Shown piece by piece: positions 1 to 5,298 of a stretch of DNA of 5,298 nucleotides. Position numbers and translations under genes: made by a program. The notes beneath the pieces are model-generated. The model was not told the origin of the DNA and made no database searches. It worked only from the letters and a program-made list of their open reading frames with translations. Each line of letters opens with the position of its first letter. Position 1 is the first letter of the stretch. The stretch is from Candidatus Fermentibacteraceae bacterium (lineage in GTDB: Bacteria; Fermentibacterota; Fermentibacteria; Fermentibacterales; JCC-6), in contig JAGGYZ010000291.1 in the NCBI GenBank assembly GCA_021162285.1, forward strand, positions 1 through 5,298, written 5' to 3'.

Positions 1-3000
1 AACACTGGTCGCAGAACCGCCACTCCTGCACCTCAGACTGTTTCATATCTATCTGGTCAATCTGCACACGGCGGCCTTCAGCATAGAAGTGACTTCCTGG
101 AACCAGTTCACTTATAGCAGTTGAAGCAGCCCTCTCGTACTCGTATGACCAGGTATCAGAGCCACCGGTATTCCTCTTCCTGTAAACCAGAGATTTAAGC
201 TGCACCCCTGCTTCCGGGAAGGCATAGTTCGGCAGAATTCCTGCATCGGTAAGGAAGTTGAATGTACTCTTCTTATCAAGATCTTTAGCAAGCTGCTGGA
301 ATGCTTTCTTCTCTGTAACCAGCTCAGACAGCTCATCATTCCAGGATGTGCTTCTGGCAACTTCAGCATTCTTCTGCTTGATCTTACTGTTAAGGCTTCG
401 CACTGTTTTTCTGAACCCATCACGAGATTCACGACACTGCAAAAGCTCATTAAGCACCAGTGAACGCAGACTACCGGAAGAGCCCTTCCCTCCATGTGTA
501 ACAATACGCAGCTGATCAAGAACTTCAGTTGAAAGAGAATTATCGAACAGAGCAGAAAAACCGGAAAACAGTGAATCGGCATTCAACTCAACAAAAGACA
601 CCAGATTCCATGGAAACTTCCGCTGATCAACACTATCAAGTGAGCTGAACACCGTTGAAAGAGCCGGTGGCACAGAGGAAGCATCGGCACCGGACTGCAC
701 CCATCTGTCGAAGCAGTAGGCAACCAGCTGCCGCGCCAGCACAGCCCCTGCCCCCAGGAATACATCAGGTGTGGCTACATCTCCCTGTATCATCAGAAGA
801 GGATCCGAGTAGAAGTAAAGATCATGGGGTTTGCCTGCAGCCACAGTAAGAGTAAGGGCATTGCCGTCTCGACGACCAGCGCGGCCGGTTCTCTGTAAAT
901 AATTAGCCTGTGAAGGAGGCACTGAACACAAAATCAAAGACGACAGGTCTCCGATATCTATACCCATCTCAAGTGTGGGTGTGGAGGAGAGCAGATTCGG
1001 GAACCACGGCTTCCGAACAGAAGATTTAAACTCTTCTTCAAGAGTCTCCCGCACACTTCTTTCAAGTAGCCCTGTATGCTCGGCAGCAAACAACCTCTGC
1101 ACCTCTCCACTGGAATAGAAAGACTTGTAGTAATCGTCTGATGAAGCAGCTGCATAATATTTCCCAAAGCAGAACTTCTGCAGGCAGCTGGCACCTTTCC
1201 ACATATCCACAAACATGGAAGGAACCGAAATTCTCTGACCGCAACCGGAGCAGGTAAGCACAGTAACATCCCCTGTAACCACCATACGGGCAGGTTCTAT
1301 TCCCCAGGCATTTCCTGACCGGGTTGAATAAGAACGCAGGACACCAGATGAAACAAAAAATGAAAAGACCTCTGACAAAATCAGATGCGCTTCACTATCA
1401 ACACCAAATGGGAAACACTTCTTCAGCCATCCCTGATACCAGGATGACCCTGATGAGGAAACAAGCTTCTCAAACCTGGAGCCGCGGGTGCTGTCTACAG
1501 GAAACACCGGTGCCCGTGTTGAGCCTCCGAAAGACGGCATCCACGGGATATGAGCCTGAGAGAGCATGTATTCCTTGCCGTCATCATGCACATACCCGGC
1601 AACAGCAGAATGAGCCACTGCCCCCTTCTGCTTCATATGCATTAAAAGCCCCATAACAAAGGCAGACAAATCCAATAATTCAAGAGTTCGCAGATTCCCT
1701 GAAAGATTCCGCAACCGTGACAACAATTCAGAAAGATCTCCATGATCCACATAAACAGCCGATGCACCAGAGCGGTCAAGAGTACGACCTATCCTGCTGC
1801 TGAAGCCATATTCACTGTGTATCTCCCAGTTCAGCCGGCTGGATACAGCACTAATCAAACGACCAGGCACACCTTTGCCTGCAGTCATAGTCTCAAAATC
1901 TTCAAACCACATCATGTTGGGAGCAATGAAAGAACTTACAAACTCCTCGGGAGAGAACCTGCCTTTCCAGTAACCCAGGAAACCCGATGCAAACTCAGGC
2001 AGAGAAAGACCATCGCCACCTTCAGCAACATATTTCTGAATCGCAGTCCGCAAGTTGAACCGCCAGGTACGGGCCTGGAAGAACCCGGCCCTGTGTGCAG
2101 CATCCTGCACGGAATCTGAAAAGGTTAGTAACTTCCTATCTGTATTGAACTGAGAGCTCATCAACTGGGATATCATCACACTTGTAAGAGAAGCAGCACG
2201 AGACCCCAGAATAGTAAGACTTTCATGTGAAGAGCAGTAAGGGCAGTTGTGATGCACTGCAGCCTTACCATTGCGCACACAGGTTGAATCCGGCTGATAA
2301 ACGGGTACAAAAGATGAAGAGCCGCAAGGACATGAAGCAATATCAGTATTTGCGTGCAGGGTAAGACATGAGGTGCACAGAGAATAAGACATACCGGACA
2401 ATCCCAGGCTTCGAATTGGTCGAGACTCGGGAAACACAATGAGTGTATCGCTGTCATGCCCGAAATAACTCCTGTAGAAGTTGTTCAGGTCAGGCTGAAT
2501 CACATTATCACCCCTGCGCAGCACACCACCCCAACCTGTAGCCCCGCACTCTCTGCAGTGAATAACCGGCAGGTGTACAGCCAGCTGTGCAGGTGTCAGA
2601 TCGGCCGAGAACCCCAGTACAGGTTCAGTACTCACCGAGGCTACCATTCTCTGCAGCTCCCGCATCCATAACCGAAGTCGTACATGCACTAAAGGCTGTG
2701 ACTCAACACGAGAGGCAGACAGCACAGAAAGCATGCTCACCACAGCAGCTCCGGAAACACTGGGATCAACCTTAACCAGAGCTGACAAGACATCATCAAA
2801 CGACAAAACAGAATGCCCGATTACTTCAATCAGCTTGCGGAACATAAAATGCCTCACACACCCGTAAGCTCCGGAAACATCAGCAGACCCGAACCATAAC
2901 CGACGCTGCCGGAACAAATAAGCAGAACTATCTTCACCAGGCAGAGGCAGCACACCACCCATAGGCACATTCCAGAATTCAACCGAAGCAGATGCTAAAA

Positions 3001-3892
3001 ACTCCGATGCTGAAACACGGCTCTCAGTAATAACAGATGAAGAAGAAAAAGCAGTTCCAAACACCCTGGAAGCATAAGAGCACAAAGAAACAAGAGAATC
3101 AGCCCCCAGTGTAGCTGAAGTACCCACACAGCACAAATCAGAAGAAGCACCAACACGAGCACGCAACCTGCGAACAAGGCATGCCAGATCTGTTCCCTGA
3201 GCCCCGTCAAAAGTATGCAGCTCATCCACCACCAGATACCGCAGAGCAGCACCATTCCACAACCCGTAATCTGAAGGCCGTATAAGCATGTAATCAAGCA
3301 TCTTGTAGTTAGTCAGCAGTATATCAGGAGGAGACACCCGCATCTTGGCACGGGATGTAATAACTGAAGTAGCACTCATCACAGAGGAAGCAGACCCACT
3401 CTTTGACCCCACATACAACCCGGCAGTAACCTTATCACGCAGTAAAGGGTTGGAATGAATCAGAGACGCAATTCGCCCTGCCTGATCTGTGGCCAGTGCA
3501 TTCATGGGATATACAATAACAGCCTTTATACCTGAACCAGAGGAAGCAAGACAATGAGAAAGAATTGGCAAAAGAAAACTCTCTGTCTTACCAGACCCGG
3601 TCCCCGTTGCAATCAGAGTTGAAGCACCAACCGAACTCGAAAGCCGGGCAAATGCCTGCTCCTGATGTAAAAACGGAGTAAACCCAAGAGGAACAGAAGG
3701 AAAGAAAGAAGATGAAGATCCCAGCCGAAACGGCAACCCGAGGGAAACGAACGGACCCTTGAAAACAGACCCTTCCCCAGCAAGCAACTTCTCCATAGCA
3801 CCAGAGAAGTACTTGTTAGCCATTGGGAAGGTTGTTTTAAGAAAACCTTCAACGGCTGTCCGGATCTGGGAGGAGAGGATTGAGGGGATCAA
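1..3892 (-). CDS. Giant SF2 DEAD/DEAH-box helicase, DruE/DrmA-like (3' end outside window)
   Basis: This is a single frame with no stop codon from TTG 3892-3890 to the left edge, giving 1297 residues; the C-terminus is missing. The superfamily-II motifs are complete: a Q-like segment FTPFLHQEQ just ahead of Walker A ATGTGSGKTE (95-104, Lys102), motif Ia YPMNALATDQ (128-137), motif II DELH (223-226), motif III GTSATL (257-262), motif IV-like TFSDSVQD (590-597), motif V LEMGIDIG (974-981) and motif VI QRTGRAGRR (1000-1008). It is therefore expected to be an active ATP-dependent nucleic-acid translocase. CxxC pairs at 446/449, 506/509, 550/553 and 881/884 (with Cys903/Cys908), plus Cys521/Cys523, suggest zinc knuckles. 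Residues 1155-1208 are charged and helical, and a last CxxC (1294/1297) sits on the window edge. Known relatives with such large inserts carry a C-terminal DUF1998 region and occur in phage defence (Druantia DruE, DISARM DrmA). Which subfamily this belongs to is not settled. Arginine codons are mainly CGN, and the protein is notably Ser/Val/Ala-rich. Confidence 0.9.
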   Translation of the reverse strand, partial: MIPSILSSQIRTAVEGFLKTTFPMANKYFSGAMEKLLAGEGSVFKGPFVSLGLPFRLGSSSSFFPSVPLGFTPFLHQEQAFARLSSSVGASTLIATGTGSGKTESFLLPILSHCLASSGSGIKAVIVYPMNALATDQAGRIASLIHSNPLLRDKVTAGLYVGSKSGSASSVMSATSVITSRAKMRVSPPDILLTNYKMLDYMLIRPSDYGLWNGAALRYLVVDELHTFDGAQGTDLACLVRRLRARVGASSDLCCVGTSATLGADSLVSLCSYASRVFGTAFSSSSVITESRVSASEFLASASVEFWNVPMGGVLPLPGEDSSAYLFRQRRLWFGSADVSGAYGCVRHFMFRKLIEVIGHSVLSFDDVLSALVKVDPSVSGAAVVSMLSVLSASRVESQPLVHVRLRLWMRELQRMVASVSTEPVLGFSADLTPAQLAVHLPVIHCRECGATGWGGVLRRGDNVIQPDLNNFYRSYFGHDSDTLIVFPESRPIRSLGLSGMSYSLCTSCLTLHANTDIASCPCGSSSFVPVYQPDSTCVRNGKAAVHHNCPYCSSHESLTILGSRAASLTSVMISQLMSSQFNTDRKLLTFSDSVQDAAHRAGFFQARTWRFNLRTAIQKYVAEGGDGLSLPEFASGFLGYWKGRFSPEEFVSSFIAPNMMWFEDFETMTAGKGVPGRLISAVSSRLNWEIHSEYGFSSRIGRTLDRSGASAVYVDHGDLSELLSRLRNLSGNLRTLELLDLSAFVMGLLMHMKQKGAVAHSAVAGYVHDDGKEYMLSQAHIPWMPSFGGSTRAPVFPVDSTRGSRFEKLVSSSGSSWYQGWLKKCFPFGVDSEAHLILSEVFSFFVSSGVLRSYSTRSGNAWGIEPARMVVTGDVTVLTCSGCGQRISVPSMFVDMWKGASCLQKFCFGKYYAAASSDDYYKSFYSSGEVQRLFAAEHTGLLERSVRETLEEEFKSSVRKPWFPNLLSSTPTLEMGIDIGDLSSLILCSVPPSQANYLQRTGRAGRRDGNALTLTVAAGKPHDLYFYSDPLLMIQGDVATPDVFLGAGAVLARQLVAYCFDRWVQSGADASSVPPALSTVFSSLDSVDQRKFPWNLVSFVELNADSLFSGFSALFDNSLSTEVLDQLRIVTHGGKGSSGSLRSLVLNELLQCRESRDGFRKTVRSLNSKIKQKNAEVARSTSWNDELSELVTEKKAFQQLAKDLDKKSTFNFLTDAGILPNYAFPEAGVQLKSLVYRKRNTGGSDTWSYEYERAASTAISELVPGSHFYAEGRRVQIDQIDMKQSEVQEWRFCDQC

Positions 3893-3951
3893 ATAATCAC
3901 CTTGCCTTTACTTAAAATTCTTGTTCTGTGCCTTCATCTTTGAGACTGTTC
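3893..3951 (-). other. Short intergenic gap between DUF6088 gene and helicase
   Basis: These 59 bases separate the TGA of the AbiEi-like gene from the helicase TTG. I see no convincing terminator: the only self-complementary stretch is GAGAACAGTCTC, with a 4-bp stem and no T-run. Co-transcription of the two genes is therefore plausible. The gap contains a nine-codon micro-frame, ATG 3937-3935 to TAA 3908, reading MKAQNKNFK in the helicase frame. It has no clear ribosome binding site, so it is probably chance. Confidence 0.5.
3896..3903 (-). promoter_or_regulatory. Ribosome binding site supporting the TTG start of the helicase
   Basis: Read on the minus strand, AAGGTGAT lies three bases before TTG 3892-3890. 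Its last seven bases, AGGTGAT, match the complement of the 16S rRNA 3' end (GGAGGTGAT). Measured from the AGG core, the spacing to TTG is about seven bases, which is ideal. An in-frame TAA at 3908-3910 excludes any earlier start. The first in-frame ATG (3821-3823, residue 24) has no purine-rich site before it and would remove the segment IPSILSSQIRTAVEGFL, which looks like a real part of the family N-terminus. Confidence 0.75.
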
Positions 3952-4563
3952 TCATTCTGATATCTCCGCGCAGATTTCCTTGATAGCATCAAGAATCCAC
4001 TGACTGACTGGTTGTGCATCTTTCAGAATTGCCTTGAGCATTGAGGGTTTCGTTCTGATTCTAATTTGATAAATTACCTCGGAGGTGATCCGTTTTCTGC
4101 CAAGTGTTTTGATCGCCTGCACAATTAAGCCTGTTTCCCTGTGCTTGAACGCCGATTCTTTCAGGGAAGTGTGACGAAAAACAATACTTTGCCCTGTAAA
4201 ATTATACTCTCGTGTCGGTCCATCGGAAAGGTAAGTGACTTTTCCTGGAACCTGAGTAGACAAACCAAAGTAGTTCAAAGCAGACATACCGGTAATCTGT
4301 ATTCTCCATGAAAACTTTCGAGCAATTGCCCGGGCAATTTGATCAGTATCCGGGGGCAGTTTCTTGCCGAGCAACTTGCCGATACTGGGATAATAATACA
4401 CTCCCCTGATTGCCCTCCTGATTGTATCCTTGTTATGAAGTCGGTACAACGCGATATCAATAGCGCTACGACCTGCAATATCTTTAAAATCATTCTGAGT
4501 GAATGCCCAACCCCTACCTCTTCCATAAATTCTACTAATTATCTTATCCTCTATAGATTGCAT
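3952..4563 (-). CDS. DUF6088 / AbiEi-like winged-helix antitoxin or transcriptional regulator
   Basis: The complete product is 203 residues (204 if the first of two tandem ATGs, 4566-4564, is used). I prefer the second ATG because it lies six bases after the GGAGG core; the first is only three bases away. The opening SIEDKIISRIYGRGRGWAF, the following ALYRL helix and the turn RGVYYYP (about residues 5-60) are typical of the N-terminal winged helix of DUF6088/AbiEi-like proteins. Further typical features are the central GMSALNYFGLSTQVP and YLSDGPTREY segments. Family members usually act as the antitoxin and autorepressor of type IV toxin-antitoxin pairs, with an AbiEii-type nucleotidyltransferase encoded directly downstream. 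No such toxin is present here; the helicase follows after 59 bases. A role as a repressor of the cassette is inference. Arginine codons are often AGA/AGG and the GC content looks low, unlike the helicase. I am fairly sure of the family and unsure of the function. Confidence 0.82.
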   Translation of the reverse strand: MQSIEDKIISRIYGRGRGWAFTQNDFKDIAGRSAIDIALYRLHNKDTIRRAIRGVYYYPSIGKLLGKKLPPDTDQIARAIARKFSWRIQITGMSALNYFGLSTQVPGKVTYLSDGPTREYNFTGQSIVFRHTSLKESAFKHRETGLIVQAIKTLGRKRITSEVIYQIRIRTKPSMLKAILKDAQPVSQWILDAIKEICAEISE

Positions 4564-4566
4564 CAT

Positions 4567-4575
4567 TCACCTCCT
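4567..4575 (-). promoter_or_regulatory. Strong ribosome binding site of the AbiEi-like gene
   Basis: AGGAGGTGA on the minus strand is a near-perfect Shine-Dalgarno sequence and runs straight into ATGATG. The core lies three bases from the first ATG and six from the second, so it favours initiation at 4563-4561. The strength of the site suggests the product is made efficiently, as expected for an antitoxin or repressor. Confidence 0.7.
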
Positions 4576-4640
4576 CTATATTCTGTAAGAAATATTATCT
4601 ATTTTTTCCTACAAAACAAGTTCATTAAAAAAATAAGTTA
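4567..4640 (-). promoter_or_regulatory. AT-rich gap, possible promoter of the AbiEi-like gene and helicase
   Basis: The gap between the ATPase stop and the AbiEi-like gene is very AT-rich on the coding strand. It offers only a loose sigma-70-like pair, TTGTTT and TAATAT, separated by 16 bases; each matches its consensus poorly. An archaeal TATA-type element in the same AT run cannot be excluded. The gap could therefore carry an internal promoter, but the sequence does not prove one. Confidence 0.2.
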
Positions 4641-4643
4641 ATG
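4623..4643. repeat. Small perfect inverted repeat, possible operator
   Basis: CATTAA (4623-4628) and TTAATG (4638-4643) are perfect 6-bp inverted arms separated by nine bases, lying upstream of the AbiEi-like gene. Proteins of the AbiEi group are known to bind inverted repeats in their own promoters, so this is a candidate operator. The arms are short and AT-rich, so chance is a serious alternative. Confidence 0.2.
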
Positions 4644-4669
4644 GCAATTAGTACTGCTCAGGAACTGCC
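4627..4669 (-). terminator. Weak intrinsic-terminator-like hairpin at the end of the ATPase gene
   Basis: On the minus strand GGCAGTT (4669-4663) can pair with AATTGCC (4649-4643) in a 7-bp stem with one G-U pair and a 13-base loop. A run of seven T follows at 4633-4627, nine bases after the stem. The stem overlaps the ATPase stop codon. The distance to the T-run and the modest stem make it at best a leaky terminator that could separate the ATPase from the downstream pair. Confidence 0.25.
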
Positions 4670-5298
4670 CCAAAGGCACCAGCCAAATATTTTGCTCTGA
4701 AATTGTCCTTGTTTGTCACCCCGGAAATATCTGCCAGCCGTGTGATTGTGCTTTCGTAATTGGAATCATTTCTTTCAACCAGGTATATCTGATTCTTGTG
4801 TAATTTATTTAGGATCTCAACGCAGTGTGTCGAGCATACTATTTGACAGTTTGATCTGTTGTAAGCTTTCTCAAGCATTACTGCAATCAAAGACTGAACA
4901 AGATTGGGGTGCATATCCTGATCCAGTTCGTCAAGAATCAAAATTGAACCATTCTCCAGAACATCCAGAATTGGCTCAAGAATGGTGAATACCGCTCTTG
5001 TTCCATCCGATTCGAATACCATCTGTAGCTCGAAAGTCTTTCCGTCAACCTTGTATTTAGATACCGGGATAAAAACATCAACCTTCTCGCCTTCATTGAT
5101 AACTGTAGCTGGTTTTATAGTAATGCCGTCCATCTGCATCCCCAGAGTCTCCATTACATGAAATACATTCTCCAGCTGGTCAGGATTCTCATGATACACT
5201 TCGGCTACATTTATCAATTTCTCAATGTCCGTTGTCGCACTTCTCCCCATAATACCCAGATTATCATAGCCATCAAAGACTTGTGCTATACTTGTAAT
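4648..5298 (-). CDS. AAA15 (COG1106) family ATPase, C-terminal half (5' end outside window)
   Basis: The frame is open to the right edge and ends at TAA 4650-4648, leaving 216 residues; full-length members are usually about 400-450, so roughly half is visible. An internal ATG at 5250 is not the true start, because coding-like sequence continues upstream (ITSIAQVFDGYDNLGI). The family pattern is clear: the signature-like ESDGTR (5013-4996), then ENGSILILDELDQDMHP with the Walker B Asp/Glu at 4932-4927, then CSTHCVEIL with the H-loop histidine at 4827-4825, and the closing YLAGAFGAVP. This is the ABC/SMC-like ATPase class that includes RloA-type proteins and AriA of PARIS. In known systems such ATPases sense phage or control a partner effector. 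Walker A would be in the missing part. The usual partners (RloB or a DUF4435 nuclease) are not directly downstream; the AbiEi-like gene follows after about 80 bases. Arginine codons seen are mostly AGA. Confidence 0.85.
   Translation of the reverse strand: MTSIAQVFDGYDNLGIMGRSATTDIEKLINVAEVYHENPDQLENVFHVMETLGMQMDGITIKPATVINEGEKVDVFIPVSKYKVDGKTFELQMVFESDGTRAVFTILEPILDVLENGSILILDELDQDMHPNLVQSLIAVMLEKAYNRSNCQIVCSTHCVEILNKLHKNQIYLVERNDSNYESTITRLADISGVTNKDNFRAKYLAGAFGAVPEQY

Noticed and set aside
1324..2775. Plus-strand frames at 1324-1656, 1742-2119, 2456-2671 and 2587-2775
   Set aside because: They are antisense to the conserved helicase, have no good ribosome binding sites and give Thr/His/Pro/Gln-rich sequence typical of shadows.
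2747..2879. A 13-base direct repeat, AGCTCCGGAAACA, at 2747-2759 and 2867-2879
   Set aside because: Both copies encode Val-Ser-Gly-Ala with the same codons inside the helicase; no third copy or array was seen, so it is most likely coincidental.
3821..3823. ATG as the helicase start (residue 24)
   Set aside because: There is no Shine-Dalgarno sequence before it, and it would discard the well-formed N-terminal segment that follows the TTG start.
112..3852. Several short minus-strand frames (for example 112-582, 958-1269, 2176-2457, 2995-3297, 3613-3852) that could suggest a broken gene or many small genes
   Set aside because: They lie in other frames than the continuous helicase frame, which I checked codon by codon from 3892 to 2 with no stop. 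Their products are low-complexity Leu/Cys-rich and resemble no family.
4339..4988. Plus-strand frames at 4339-4641 and 4746-4988 as possible antisense toxin genes
   Set aside because: They are antisense to the conserved DUF6088 and ATPase genes and show no recognisable motif.
5248..5250. ATG at 5250 as the start of a short, 200-residue ATPase
   Set aside because: The frame continues open to the window edge with plausible coding sequence, and the visible part lacks Walker A, so the gene is cut by the window rather than short.

Overview
The window holds three genes, all on the minus strand and read from high to low coordinates. They look like part of a bacterial or archaeal defence or mobile island rather than core genome. 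The organism cannot be fixed from the sequence. Two start sites have strong Shine-Dalgarno sequences (AGGTGAT and AGGAGGTGA), which argues against Bacteroidetes-like lineages that make little use of SD, but does not choose between bacteria and archaea. There is no tRNA, rRNA, CRISPR array or transposase.

Right end (4648 to beyond 5298): the C-terminal half of an AAA15/COG1106-type ATPase (the RloA/AriA class of ABC-like ATPases seen in several anti-phage systems). Its N-terminus lies outside the window. Next comes an AT-rich 80-base gap with a weak hairpin, a T-run and a small inverted repeat. Then a DUF6088 (AbiEi-like winged-helix antitoxin/repressor) gene lies at 3952-4563/4566.

After a 59-base gap, one very large open frame fills the rest of the window (3892 down to the left edge). 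It starts at a TTG codon and encodes the first 1297 residues of a giant superfamily-II DEAD/DEAH-type helicase with all core motifs intact and several zinc-knuckle cysteine pairs. The general architecture recalls the large DUF1998-associated helicases of defence systems such as Druantia DruE or DISARM DrmA. Its C-terminus is outside the window.

The short gaps and common direction suggest an operon or at least a linked cassette: ATPase, AbiEi-like regulator, giant helicase. The AbiEi-like gene is not followed by the AbiEii nucleotidyltransferase toxin that normally partners it; the helicase sits in that slot. The two upstream genes appear more AT-rich and use AGA/AGG arginine codons, while the helicase mainly uses CGN, so the cassette may be a mosaic. 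That this is one functional defence system is inference; the individual family calls for the helicase and ATPase are well supported by motifs.
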